Shown: positions 1 to 7,211, numbered from the stretch's first letter. The stretch is DNA of 29,851 nucleotides from CAZTTH01 sp964615975 (GCA_964615975.1 CAZTTH010000041.1:1-29851), one strand, 5' to 3'. The notes: generated by a model not told the origin, from the sequence alone. A program made the numbers and translations.

Positions 1-789
1 AAATGCCGCGTTATTGTAATATTCCTTGAGCGTCGGACTGAGGATCATGCGATAATCTTCATCGAAAGAAATTAAATGCCGGTCAAAAGCGGCATCATAG
101 GTTGCGGAAAGACACAGTCCATTGGCTGGATTCAGTCGGTTCTCTTCATCTTCCGCCCATCCGATAATATGGCTGGCACGCAAAACTTGGGGGACATTCA
201 GCCCGGTCACACAACATTGCGTCCTGTAATCCGAAAGGATCATATCACGAAAAAATTCCTGATTCACCCGCGCCTTGATCAGCCTTGCCACATCCTTACC
301 TTCTTTGATTGAGAGATCGATATCATTATCAGATACCAACTCTTTAATGCCCTTGAAATTCTTGCCAGCCAACCGTCTTCCAAGCGCGGCGGGATCAGGC
401 TCTGGCTCATAATAGAGCTGCCAGAGCCCCTCTTTATATTGATGTAGGATCAGAAATTCTTTATAACTTTTTAACGCGGCGGAAAAGTAGCGAGACCGCC
501 AGTAACTTGCTGGTTTCTCGCCCATGAAAATCCCAGACTCCCCCAAGCGCTGCTGTTCAAGAACATACTCATAAAGCTCAGCAATCCGTTTAATAGAGGC
601 AACCGTCCACATGTCGTAACAGTTTGAAAATTTACTTCCGTTTTTTGTCAAAATCGGACCCAGCAAATCCAACGCTCGAACATAAGATTGAGCCTTGCCG
701 CTTCCCGCGACATTCTGTTTTTCCATGTACTGGGAATAAAGGATTCGCATTCGATTTTCATCTGCAAAATTCGGTGCCATTCCAAGCAT
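1..789 (-). CDS. HNH endonuclease (HNH_2-like), C-terminus cut by window edge
   Basis: The minus strand is open from an ATG at 789 to base 1, giving 263 codons without a stop, so the gene runs off the left edge. The N-terminal two thirds is helical and unassigned. The last ~80 residues carry an HNH_2-type nuclease signature: a CCVTGL turn, then LRASHIIGW, then LNPANGLCLSATYDAAFD followed by RHLISFDED. The His of ASHI and the Asn of NPANG are the expected metal/catalytic positions. Such proteins are usually restriction-type or mobile-element DNA endonucleases; the specificity of this one cannot be told. A second in-frame ATG lies 9 bases downstream (780). A purine-rich GGATAAGG precedes the first ATG. 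The stop of an upstream remnant (796) is 7 bases away, so this may once have been the second gene of an operon. Confidence 0.85.
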   Translation of the reverse strand, partial: MLGMAPNFADENRMRILYSQYMEKQNVAGSGKAQSYVRALDLLGPILTKNGSKFSNCYDMWTVASIKRIAELYEYVLEQQRLGESGIFMGEKPASYWRSRYFSAALKSYKEFLILHQYKEGLWQLYYEPEPDPAALGRRLAGKNFKGIKELVSDNDIDLSIKEGKDVARLIKARVNQEFFRDMILSDYRTQCCVTGLNVPQVLRASHIIGWAEDEENRLNPANGLCLSATYDAAFDRHLISFDEDYRMILSPTLKEYYNNAAF

Positions 790-795
790 TTATCC

Positions 796-1014
796 TTATC
801 CAAAATAATTACAATATATAGGGCACACTAAATCATCCTCAAATTTAATAAGCTGTTGTCTAAAATGGAAGTAACATGGCTGGTATTTCCCGCTGACGAT
901 CGGCTCAGCCGATGATTCAACCTTTTCACCTGTAAGTTCAGGGATTCCTATTTTATCATGTGGATCATGAAGGAAATAGGGCGATAGATTACCCGCGAAG
1001 CTTATGGTAAGTGG
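796..1014 (-). pseudogene. C-terminal gene remnant, copy A (GEKVES...KYQPCYF motif)
   Basis: The minus strand is open for 72 codons between a stop at 1015-1017 and the TAA at 796-798. No ATG, GTG or TTG opens the frame, so it looks like the 3' end of a gene that lost its front. The peptide contains AGNLSPYFLHDPHDKIG and GEKVESSAEPIVSGKYQPCY. A divergent second copy of the latter block lies at 1702-1932. It ends 7 bases before the HNH gene, suggesting a former operon partner of that nuclease. I do not recognise the family. The coding inference rests on conservation of reading frame between the two copies, where most differences leave similar residues. Confidence 0.5.
869..945. repeat. Direct repeat copy 1 flanking toxin-antitoxin module 1
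   Basis: About 77 bases starting AAGTAACATGGCTGGTATTT are repeated in the same orientation at 1772-1850, roughly 80% identical with a first block of 22 exact bases. The repeat falls inside remnant copy A and translates on the minus strand. It probably marks paralogous gene ends rather than a transposon terminus. Confidence 0.7.
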
Positions 1015-1157
1015 TTAGAATCGAGTATAATAAAGCTATAATTAAGAATTTGAACCACGGGATCAACAGAGCCGGCATCAGACCGCTATAGCAGCTCCAT
1101 ACTGAGGAGTTATTCCCTGGCGTTCTCTTATATAACATTAGAATCTATGGAGGAAAA

Positions 1158-1376
1158 ATGGACATTACACTTCCACTTGATGAGATGACCGTCGATGATA
1201 AAATTAGAACAATGGAAACCTTGTGGGACGATTTGTGCCGAACAGCTGAAGAGATTCCTTCACCACAATGGCATGGTGAAATTTTGAAGGAACGAGAGAA
1301 AAGAATCAGGGAAGGCAAGGAACGATTTACTGACTGGGAAAAGGCAAAGAACGAAATACGAGAATCCCTGCAATGA
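1158..1376 (+). CDS. Addiction module antitoxin (Unstab_antitox family)
   Basis: A 72-residue acidic, helical protein of the 'putative addiction module component' family. The hallmark is the opening LPLDEMTVDDKIRTMETLWDDL, shared by small antitoxins that bind a RelE/ParE toxin (quoted here only as family recognition). The C-terminus is charged and helical (KEREKRIREGKERF), as expected for the toxin-binding tail. A strong ribosome binding site (TGGAGGA, about 1148-1154) precedes the ATG. The last four bases overlap the start of the toxin gene (ATGA), the usual arrangement for translational coupling. The protein should neutralise the downstream toxin and probably autorepress the operon. Family assignment is by pattern; the partner gene strengthens it. 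Confidence 0.88.
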   Translation: MDITLPLDEMTVDDKIRTMETLWDDLCRTAEEIPSPQWHGEILKEREKRIREGKERFTDWEKAKNEIRESLQ

Positions 1377-1666
1377 AAATCAGAATCCTTGAATCCGCAA
1401 AAATGGATCTCAAGGAAGGATTTTGGTTTTACGAAAAACAAGATACCGGTCTTGGAACGTATTATTTGGATACGCTTTATGCTGACATCGATTCTCTCAG
1501 GCTATATGGTGGGATTCATTCAATACATTTTGGTAATTACCACCGAATGCTGTCTTCGCGGTTTCCGTTTGCGAGATATTACAGAATAAGTGAACGACAT
1601 GTTGATATACATGCCGTGATCGACTGTCGGAAAGACCCGGCATGGATAAGGAAACGATTGTCTTAA
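1373..1666 (+). CDS. RelE/ParE-family toxin
   Basis: A 97-residue protein of the RelE/ParE superfamily. Features seen: an N-terminal helix with AKMDLKEGFWFYEKQDTGLG, a central HFGNYHRMLSSRFPFARYY strand pair, and a C-terminal VIDCRKDPAWIRKRL. That last segment is typical of the toxins paired with Unstab_antitox proteins. Length and order match the family, so the gene looks intact. Members act either on ribosome-bound mRNA or on gyrase; which applies here cannot be read from sequence. It starts inside the antitoxin stop (4-base overlap) and ends 35 bases before remnant copy B, which is on the other strand. Confidence 0.9.
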   Translation: MKIRILESAKMDLKEGFWFYEKQDTGLGTYYLDTLYADIDSLRLYGGIHSIHFGNYHRMLSSRFPFARYYRISERHVDIHAVIDCRKDPAWIRKRLS

Positions 1667-1701
1667 AATCACTTTCGATGCCATTCCAGGCAGTGAGGTT
1701 T

Positions 1702-1932
1702 TCACCAATCGGTTAAACGTATCTTATTCACTAACTCATTTTCAGGCATTGTATTATGTAATTTGAATGGCAAGTAACATGGCTGGTATTTCCTGCGGTC
1801 GATCGGCTCAGGTGTTGATTCAATCTTTTCATTTGGTAAGATCGGGTATACCTCTTTTTTTAAGGGGGACTTGATGATTAAACAATAACTTGTGCAAATA
1901 GCAGGAATATTGTGGATTTTTAAACTATAATT
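1702..1932 (-). pseudogene. C-terminal gene remnant, copy B (NEKIES...KYQPCYL motif)
   Basis: The minus strand is open for 76 codons from a stop at 1933-1935 to the TGA at 1702-1704, with no usable start codon. The block NEKIESTPEPIDRRKYQPCY matches copy A (796-1014) at protein level, while sequence on either side differs (upstream IPAICTSYCLIIKSPLKKEV, downstream PFKLHNTMPENELVNKIRL). Its 5' end abuts the truncated DUF3368 gene, which ends in another frame at 1925. The junction may therefore be a deletion scar fusing a toxin-gene front to an unrelated gene tail. No function can be assigned. Confidence 0.45.
1772..1850. repeat. Direct repeat copy 2 flanking toxin-antitoxin module 1
   Basis: Second copy of the repeat at 869-945, same orientation, with the same AAGTAACATGGCTGGTATTT start. 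The two copies lie about 900 bases apart and bracket the complete addiction module. Confidence 0.7.
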
Positions 1933-2098
1933 TTAAATAAATTCGCCGCAAATCAGGAACTACTATTGGGCCGCCAACTTGACATTCTTCAATTACTGCG
2001 GAAACAACATGGACACGTTTAAATATACCGGGCAGTAATTCAAGCTGGCCGATACTGCTTAAAGCAATGATCGGTGTAGTAATGGAGAAAACAATCAT
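1925..2098 (-). pseudogene. Truncated DUF3368 (PIN-like) toxin, N-terminal fragment
   Basis: A 57-codon minus-strand ORF starting with the ATG that overlaps the UPF0175 antitoxin stop (ATGA). The protein opens MIVFSITTPIIALSSIGQLE, continues LLPGIFKRVHVVSAVIEEC, and stops soon after GGPIVVPDLRR. This matches the N-terminal third of DUF3368 PIN-fold toxins, normally about 150 residues and normally encoded right after UPF0175. Two defects are visible: the rest of the PIN domain is missing, and the usual Asp/Asn after MIVxS is Ile, removing an expected active-site acid. It is almost certainly non-functional. The gene is followed at once by remnant copy B, consistent with a deletion junction. Confidence 0.7.
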
Positions 2099-2349
2099 AG
2101 CAATGCTGTTTCTCGATTAAAATCATCGGTGGTATCATCCAATAATTTGGCACCGGCTTCAAAGGCCAAATGCAGGAATGCGACACGAGCGATGCCCAGC
2201 CATGATGACGCAGTGCCAGATGATATTTTTCCTTCTTTGTACAGACTTATTGCTGCCTGTCGTTTGAGATAATCGGCAAATCCTTCAACATTCAGGTGCA
2301 GGGATAACAGCAATTCTGGTGGACAATCAATGTTAATGGTATTTTGCAT
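2095..2349 (-). CDS. UPF0175 family antitoxin
   Basis: An 84-residue protein with the UPF0175 layout: an N-terminal strand (INIDCPPELL), a short segment ending in the conserved KRQAAISLYKEGKISSGTAS, and a helix-turn-helix-like stretch SSWLGIARVAFLHLA. UPF0175 proteins are the DNA-binding antitoxin partners of DUF3368/PIN toxins. The ribosome binding site AGAGGT sits 7 bases before the ATG. Its stop overlaps the start of the truncated toxin gene, showing the original pair. With the toxin broken, this antitoxin would be left as an orphan that may still protect against related toxins. An AT-rich segment upstream (about 2375-2400) is the likely promoter region. Confidence 0.88.
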   Translation of the reverse strand: MQNTINIDCPPELLLSLHLNVEGFADYLKRQAAISLYKEGKISSGTASSWLGIARVAFLHLAFEAGAKLLDDTTDDFNRETALL

Positions 2350-2661
2350 ATATTGGACCTCTTGATTTAGTTGGGTTAATCAATATAACGCTATAATTGC
2401 AGCTAAGATACAATCGCATCAAATTCTCAGGCAAAATCACCCCCATTTGAATTCGACATTCGGTGCCGCTCTAAGCTGGAATTTAGTGCCAGTACAAGTA
2501 ATTAGCTTCTTCCAATTGAATTATATTTAGAGAAAAACAAAAGATAAGTTATTGTTTACGCCATAGACCAGAGAAGGATAACCTGGCAAAGGACTCGGGA
2601 TGGGCTGGCCCGATATTCAACGGGAATAACCTTATAACCTATCACCTGGGTGGGAAACAAG
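2350..2661. other. Intergenic, no gene seen
   Basis: This stretch should hold the promoter of the minus-strand UPF0175 gene; the AT-rich part near 2375-2400 fits. I see no convincing protein, RNA gene or hairpin in the rest. The long minus-strand frame across 2556-2888 has no family features and is treated as chance. Confidence 0.4.
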
Positions 2662-2796
2662 ATGAAACAGGATTCGAAAAATGGGCAGACGGAATCAGCA
2701 GGGTTATATCCACGCTCAGAGGCCGCACTGGTGGAGTTGGAAAAGTGGATAAGAGACTCCGGGTTTACGATCACAAAGGCGGAACAAATTTTATAA
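2662..2796 (+). CDS. Possible 44-residue protein
   Basis: ATG at 2662 opens a 44-codon frame, preceded by GGTGGG about 7 bases upstream. The peptide has a polar start (MKQDSKNGQTESAGLY) and then a regular amphipathic helix pair (EAALVELEKWIRDSG, then FTITKAEQIL). This composition looks more like a real small protein than random translation. It lies 79 bases before the 271-residue gene on the same strand and could share a transcript. I recognise no family. A second frame across the same bases is also open but has no start codon. Confidence 0.3.
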   Translation: MKQDSKNGQTESAGLYPRSEAALVELEKWIRDSGFTITKAEQIL

Positions 2797-2875
2797 CAGC
2801 CGGCACTAAGGCTTAATTGCCACGCGGCGAGATAAGTGCTTATTACCAGTATGGGCACAATAAAGTGACAAGCAT

Positions 2876-3691
2876 ATGCCAAAGCCATCTGACAATCTAA
2901 CCAACCAGGAAATTCCCGGATATCTGGGCTTTGGAATGCTTGATCCGCATTCTGTCAGGTGTGAAGACGATAAGGTCCTTTTCGAGTATTGGGTTGGCAA
3001 GGATCTGGTTTATGAGATCATACTTCGGGAAGACAGCTGCATGATCGTGGAGCATTTCGAAGGCGAAAATGCCGGCATGTCACAATATAAAACCCTCGAG
3101 GAAGCGTTTACCTATCATTTGATCTCAATCCCGCTGCATAAGAACAAGCGCTTTATCAGCCTGTGTAAACGAATTACCAAAAATCGCAATATTTATGTTC
3201 AGTTGACGGGTGAAGGAGGGCGGCAATCGGTATACTATCCTGCCGGCTACCTTTTCGTCCTGCGACAGCCGATAGCCACATGTAACCAAGCCGCCTGGGA
3301 TGCTCTTAAAGAAAAAATTAAAAACGAAGACCAGGATTTCCCCCTGCAATTATCAGGCGAATCCAATGGGGTGATGCTACGCCTACTGAAGTCAGGTAAA
3401 GTGGATGTTGAAAACATTATTGTCGGAGATTGCGGGGCGATGCTGCTGGATCTTGAAGATGCCGTGAATCTGATCTGGGAGAGCGGAGTTGTGCCAGATG
3501 AGAAAGAATACCGGCTTTCAGTAATGGAGATCTCACAGTCTGTTGCCAATGGAATCCAAATCTGTCCCGGTGCCCCCGGGAGTAAAATTTCCGCATTCTC
3601 TGTCTGCATAACCGATAATATGAAAATGTCTGTGGATCAATTACGCGCGATTTTCGCTGATCAGACCAGGAATTTTCATATGAATCTGTGA
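2876..3691 (+). CDS. Hypothetical protein, 271 residues
   Basis: A complete plus-strand gene with no family I recognise. It has no signal peptide and no membrane segment, so it is probably cytoplasmic. Composition is normal for a globular alpha/beta protein. The middle carries strands such as NIYVQLTGEGGRQSVYY and YLFVLRQP; the C-terminal third holds VENIIVGDCGAMLLDLEDAV and several cysteines. No catalytic signature stands out. Shine-Dalgarno pairing is weak (AAGTGA about 10 bases upstream), so expression may depend on the preceding small ORF. It sits between toxin-antitoxin loci, suggesting accessory status, but nothing in the protein itself indicates a toxin. Confidence is in the gene being real, not in a function. 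Confidence 0.7.
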   Translation: MPKPSDNLTNQEIPGYLGFGMLDPHSVRCEDDKVLFEYWVGKDLVYEIILREDSCMIVEHFEGENAGMSQYKTLEEAFTYHLISIPLHKNKRFISLCKRITKNRNIYVQLTGEGGRQSVYYPAGYLFVLRQPIATCNQAAWDALKEKIKNEDQDFPLQLSGESNGVMLRLLKSGKVDVENIIVGDCGAMLLDLEDAVNLIWESGVVPDEKEYRLSVMEISQSVANGIQICPGAPGSKISAFSVCITDNMKMSVDQLRAIFADQTRNFHMNL

Positions 3692-3974
3692 ATCTGAAGC
3701 CTGAAGCAAGGTTTTTCACTTTGTCTTCACCCACATAACGTAACCGGTTTCCAATGAGAACCCGGCACGGTAAAAAATGTAATGATGCGACTTCAGCCCA
3801 AACCATCTTTTCCGAATGAAAATGTTGACAGTGTGATTGATGATATGTTTGTTCTTTTCTCTGTTAACTCCGTTACCTCCTGTTAAAATTTTATTGTTTT
3901 ATAAAACCACGAAATCCCTGAACCACACGAACATCCGCGCGACCTGTCCGTCCGAAGCCTTAAGGCGAAGGAGG

Positions 3975-4008
3975 ATCCGCGGTCAAGAATTCCTTCATGC
4001 CTGATCGT
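3975..4008. repeat. Interspersed repeat, right arm only
   Basis: ATCCGCGGTCAAGAATTCCT followed by TCATGCCTGATCGT. The same arm occurs at 4961-4993 and 5211-5244 with few changes. Here a clear left arm is missing, so this looks like a decayed copy. Confidence 0.65.
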
Positions 4009-4032
4009 TCCAGAAATGTGTGTGCTTAATAT

Positions 4033-4047
4033 TGGCGAATATCGCCA
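4033..4047. promoter_or_regulatory. Inverted repeat, candidate parDE operator
   Basis: TGGCGA-ATA-TCGCCA is a perfect 6-bp inverted repeat with a 3-base centre. It lies 23 bases before a TATAAT (4071-4076) and 48 bases before the antitoxin ATG. ParD-type ribbon-helix-helix antitoxins autorepress by binding short palindromes in this position, so it is a plausible operator. The -35 element is not obvious. Confidence 0.4.
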
Positions 4048-4095
4048 CAGCGTTTATACTTAAAGCAGGTTATAATAAAATACAGGAGGCTCATC

Positions 4096-4368
4096 ATGGG
4101 TGGCAGAAGTTTGAATCTATCTTTGACCGATGAATTGCGTGTATTCATCGATGAAAATTCTGGTGATGGAAGTCTGTATGCGACACCAAGCGAATATCTT
4201 CGGGCGATTCTGCGCAAGGAAAAAGAACGCCAGGAAGCTGCGGAACTGCGTGACACAATTTTAGAGGGCTATAATGACATAATTGAAGACCGGACGATCT
4301 CATTTGCCGGCGATGTTCGAGACGTAGTCAAAGAAGCCAAAAGACGGGATAAAAAAGGCTGGAAATAA
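4096..4368 (+). CDS. parD: ParD-family antitoxin
   Basis: A 90-residue ParD-type antitoxin. The N-terminus (SLNLSLTDELRVFIDENSG) is the ribbon-helix-helix DNA-binding motif, followed by YATPSEYLRAILRKEKER, which is characteristic of ParD. The charged C-terminus wraps the toxin in known complexes. A strong AGGAGG ribosome binding site (4084-4089) precedes the ATG, and an inverted repeat and TATAAT lie just upstream, fitting autoregulation. The stop shares one base with the toxin start (TAATG), so translation is coupled. The gene looks intact. Confidence 0.93.
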   Translation: MGGRSLNLSLTDELRVFIDENSGDGSLYATPSEYLRAILRKEKERQEAAELRDTILEGYNDIIEDRTISFAGDVRDVVKEAKRRDKKGWK

Positions 4369-4733
4369 TGACCCAGGTCAGATTCACGCGACGTGCTGCT
4401 TTCGACCTTGATGAAATCGAAAAATATTCGATTAAAAAATGGGATAAAAATACGGCCGGTAGATATCTTGATGACATTAACCTGGCGGTCCAACGCTTAA
4501 AAGATCATCCCGCCCTATTGCGGGAAATCCCCACGATATCAGGTCTTCTAAAATTTTACCGGGTCCGCGAGCATTTTCTGGTCTGTGATATCATCGATCA
4601 AACTCTCTATATCGTCGCGGTGAAACACGGGCATATGGATTTGCCGGAACGCATCAGCGAACTCGAGCCGACTCTGGTCAAAGAAGCGGAGTTCTTACAT
4701 GCAAAAATTGTCCGCACTAAATCCCGCAAATAA
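4368..4733 (+). CDS. parE: ParE-family toxin
   Basis: A 121-residue RelE/ParE-superfamily toxin. It opens with the typical FTRRAAFDLDEIEKYSIKKW helix and continues with a central ALLREIPTISGLLKFYRVREH and a final strand region LYIVAVKHGHMDLPERI. Known ParE toxins poison DNA gyrase; gyrase as target is inferred from family only. The protein is some 20 residues longer than usual because of a C-terminal tail (ELEPTLVKEAEFLHAKIVR...). The gene appears intact and directly follows parD. Confidence 0.92.
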   Translation: MTQVRFTRRAAFDLDEIEKYSIKKWDKNTAGRYLDDINLAVQRLKDHPALLREIPTISGLLKFYRVREHFLVCDIIDQTLYIVAVKHGHMDLPERISELEPTLVKEAEFLHAKIVRTKSRK

Positions 4734-4835
4734 AATCTGCGGTCTAACACGCTGGCTCAATCCTATTTTCCAGCAAGGCTTAAATGTGCTTTCCATTGAA
4801 GTCCCGATGTGGCGGAGTCTCAATCAAAGAGTTTT

Positions 4836-4993
4836 AACCACGGATTGCACAGATTGACGCGGATAATTTTGATCAGTAGGTGTGGCTTATGCGTTCGAAA
4901 TAATCCGAGAGAAGTTGGAATTTATTCTGGCGAACAGTCTTATCCGCGAATATCAGCGTTATCCGCGGTCAAGAATTCCTTCAGCCTGATCGT
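4836..4993. repeat. Intergenic repeat element with inverted arms, copy 1
   Basis: The left arm is AACCACGGATTGCACAGATT plus GACGCGGATAATTTTGATC (4836-4874). The right arm is 4941-4993 (ATCCGCGAATATCAGCGTTA, then TCCGCGGTCAAGAATTCC...CCTGATCGT). Read on the opposite strand, the start of the right arm matches 21 of 31 positions of the left arm, so the element has imperfect terminal inverted repeats. The same left and right arms recur at 5019-5244. The interior carries no convincing ORF. Confidence 0.65.
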
Positions 4994-5018
4994 AGTCTGG
5001 ACTTGGGGGATAATTTTT

Positions 5019-5244
5019 AACCACAGATTGCACGGATTAACGCGGATAATTTCGATCCGGCAGTGAGGTTTATGTATCTTTCGTTTGAAGGCTACGCCAT
5101 CAGGCGAACCGGTCATATTCTCCGGTGAGAATATTAAACCTCGCCACGATTATAACCTCCGAACGTTAGCACCTGTTATTCTGCATAAAGAATCCGTGAA
5201 TATCAGCGTTATCCGCGGTCAAAAAATCCTTCCTGCCTGATCGT
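5019..5244. repeat. Intergenic repeat element with inverted arms, copy 2
   Basis: The left arm (5019-5057, AACCACAGATTGCACGGATT...) and right arm (5191-5244, ATCCGTGAATATCAGCGTTA...) match those of the 4836-4993 element in the same order. The interior differs and contains a perfect 8-bp hairpin at 5115-5134 (ATATTCTC-CGGT-GAGAATAT). Two adjacent copies plus the solo arm at 3975 indicate a non-autonomous interspersed family. Confidence 0.65.
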
Positions 5245-5452
5245 GGCATGGAGAATTCCAGTGCCAGACAGTACAAAGGTGGAATTTTTGGATCTGTTTA
5301 TAAAAACTGGTTGCGAAAATCAACAAGCTGGAAAATTTGAAAACCAGATGACAATTGGCATAAGAGATCAATACATTGTTGAATGAATTGAGGCGGATGG
5401 CATCGCCACGGCATCGTTGCCTACCAGGAAGTATTTCACCGAGGAGATGATC

Positions 5453-6082
5453 ATGGCAATTGCAGTTGACAGATTTCCCAAGGATACTGTCATCGACTAC
5501 TACAAGGATGTTCGCAGGAATCTTCAGAACGGAGATATTCTGATTTGCTCTGGAAGCGGGGTCTTTTCGTCGATGATCCAGCAAACCACCCGGAGTGTCT
5601 GGAGTCATGTCGCCTTCGTTCTCCGACTGGACTCAATTGATCGTGTCATGCTGCTGGAAAGTGTCGAACCGATTGGGGTGCGAACGGTCCGTCTTTCCAA
5701 GTATCTCGAAGACTATGGCAATGACGGCAAGGCCTACCCCGGCGGTCTGGCCATCATTCGAAACCGGAACTTCGCGAAACAGGTTGGCTCTCAGGGGCTT
5801 AAGCAGCTCGCGCAATACGCCGTCGATCAATTCGGCTATCCCTACGATAACGACGAGATCGCGAAGATTGCCGCCCGCATCCTTGCCGCCAGGATTCCCT
5901 TTACCAAAAAACAGAAGAAGAAAATCGCACCCGACCGGGAGTTTATCTGCTCTGAGTACGTCGCCCGATGTTATGCGCAGGTCGGTCTGGAGATCAAGTG
6001 GAATCAACTCGGATTTGTGGCGCCAGCCGATTTCGCGGCAGATCCAAACTTTGATCTTGTCGCCGTCCTCAAGCAAAAGTGA
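5453..6082 (+). CDS. YiiX/YebB-like permuted NlpC/P60 cysteine hydrolase
   Basis: A 209-residue protein of the circularly permuted papain-like group (YiiX/Peptidase_C92-like). Signatures: NGDILICSGSGVFSSMIQ near residues 23-40, the catalytic-His region VWSHVAFVLR at about 50, a central GYPYDNDEIAKIAA, and the catalytic-Cys region EFICSEYVARCY at about 162-173. In this permuted group the His precedes the Cys, as seen. Relatives cleave peptidoglycan-type or lipid amide/ester bonds; the substrate here is unknown. No signal peptide is seen. The ATG at 5453 is chosen because GAGGAG lies 6 bases upstream. An upstream TTG at 5417 would add 12 residues with no binding site. The gene stands alone between repeats and the envelope cluster. 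Confidence 0.8.
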   Translation: MAIAVDRFPKDTVIDYYKDVRRNLQNGDILICSGSGVFSSMIQQTTRSVWSHVAFVLRLDSIDRVMLLESVEPIGVRTVRLSKYLEDYGNDGKAYPGGLAIIRNRNFAKQVGSQGLKQLAQYAVDQFGYPYDNDEIAKIAARILAARIPFTKKQKKKIAPDREFICSEYVARCYAQVGLEIKWNQLGFVAPADFAADPNFDLVAVLKQK

Positions 6083-6458
6083 CGTCCGCTAATGGGTTCG
6101 GCTCAATGACGATTAAAGCCGACCTCAATTGATTGGGCTGACAGGAGGTCGCGCTAAACAACATAGTTAATTAATCGCATTCAGGGGGGTTGAATAATTG
6201 CCGACGGAACTAGAAATGAACGACAAACAAAACATCGAAAAATCATGTTGTTACAGCATGATCCTTTGTTTTCAGGAACAACAAGCCAAATAAGCTTGAT
6301 AATGCCGACAAATCAGGAGAGAGTTAAACGCAAAAAATTTGATAGGATATGAGGGGGGAGAGGTTTGTTTTAATTTTTTTCCAGAACATCGTTTGTGGTT
6401 CAGAAGAACCTGTGATCCCCAATCAACCCCAATCAATTCACAGGCCGGGTGGAAGCGG
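6083..6458. other. Intergenic, no gene supported
   Basis: A weak hairpin ATCATG-N9-CATGAT near 6243-6263 and another, GGTTC-AGAA-GAACC (about 6397-6410), lie between the convergent genes and may help end transcription, but neither has a clean U-run on the right side. A 25-codon ORF near 6216 is too short to support. The plus-strand frames running from 6339 into the next gene are antisense and have no family features. Confidence 0.4.
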
Positions 6459-7211
6459 CTATATGGTGTCGTTCGGGGTACCAGCGTCAGGGTTCAGATT
6501 ATTTCGTCTTCTAAGATACCGATACAGTTTTATGGATACGCTAATGGTAATCAGGTAAAGCAAAATGGGTATAACAACCATCCATTTGAGCTCGAGAAAA
6601 AAATCCCTTGGAGATGCGGCGGTATGCAAAATTCCGGCGTAGGTAAAGGCGGCAAAGAATGTCAGCGGCGCGCCACCAACGAGTGTAGTTAAAAAATACT
6701 TAATCCATCCCATCGGCAACAAAGCCATGCAGTAATTCATCTGAGCAAACGGTAAACTGGATAATCGAACGACAATATTGATCCATCCGGGATCAATCCC
6801 GGAATACCGTTGTGAAATTTCTTTGGTTTTGTTAAGAAATTCTTCCTGGGCGATAAAACGGCTGCACATATACGCCAGCATTGCCCCGGAATTATGGCCG
6901 ATGACCATTAGAAAGTACCCGATCCAGGGACCGTATAGAAAAACGGCTATAAAGGTAAAAACTGTGGAGGGAACCATGCCGGCAACACCTATGGCGGTAG
7001 CCAAAATCACGAAACCATATTGGAATATCCCGAATTGAGCAATAAAAACGCTGATGCCATTCAGATGATTTTTATCGGCGAAGTCACCCTTGACATAGAA
7101 AGTCATGCAAGCGGTGAGAATCAATAACGTTAACATAATCCGAAAAAAAAATCGCGGGTTGGAGCTATTTCTCATCTGATGCAAATCAGAAATCAAATAT
7201 GGTTTGCTCAT
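6459..7211 (-). CDS. TVP38/TMEM64 (VTT, DedA-like) membrane protein
   Basis: A 250-residue integral membrane protein of the TVP38/TMEM64 (SNARE-associated/VTT) family. The first TM segment follows the basic NPRFFFRIM. The VTT core is seen as MVPSTVFTFIAVFLYGPWIG, then HNSGAMLAYMCSRFIAQE, the re-entrant RLSSLPFAQMNYCMALLPMG, and GAPLTFFAAFTYAG. A last TM segment is followed by a basic C-terminal tail. Family members are proposed phospholipid scramblases or carriers in the inner membrane. The start at 7211 overlaps the sulfatase-type gene by 26 bases; an internal ATG at 7175 would remove the overlap and gives a 238-residue protein. Neither has a good ribosome binding site, so translation may be coupled to the upstream gene. 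Confidence 0.88.
   Translation of the reverse strand: MSKPYLISDLHQMRNSSNPRFFFRIMLTLLILTACMTFYVKGDFADKNHLNGISVFIAQFGIFQYGFVILATAIGVAGMVPSTVFTFIAVFLYGPWIGYFLMVIGHNSGAMLAYMCSRFIAQEEFLNKTKEISQRYSGIDPGWINIVVRLSSLPFAQMNYCMALLPMGWIKYFLTTLVGGAPLTFFAAFTYAGILHTAASPRDFFLELKWMVVIPILLYLITISVSIKLYRYLRRRNNLNPDAGTPNDTI

Larger units (their letters stand above)
3692..4095. other. Intergenic with repeat debris and the parDE promoter
   Basis: No gene seen. 3858-3889 holds a CTCTGTTA...CTCCTGTTaaaa segment that recurs loosely near 10651-10684. 3975-4008 is one arm of the interspersed repeat described at 4836 and 5019; a degenerate opposite arm may lie near 3915-3940. The last 65 bases hold the inverted repeat, -10-like TATAAT and ribosome binding site of the parDE operon. 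Confidence 0.5.

Noticed and set aside
2556..2888. 110-codon minus-strand frame opposite the 44-residue ORF
   Set aside because: Cys/Ser-rich composition without domain features, crossing the start of the 271-residue gene; no binding site.
6339..6692. 117-codon plus-strand frame
   Set aside because: It runs antisense through the 3' end of the TVP38 gene and has no recognisable features.
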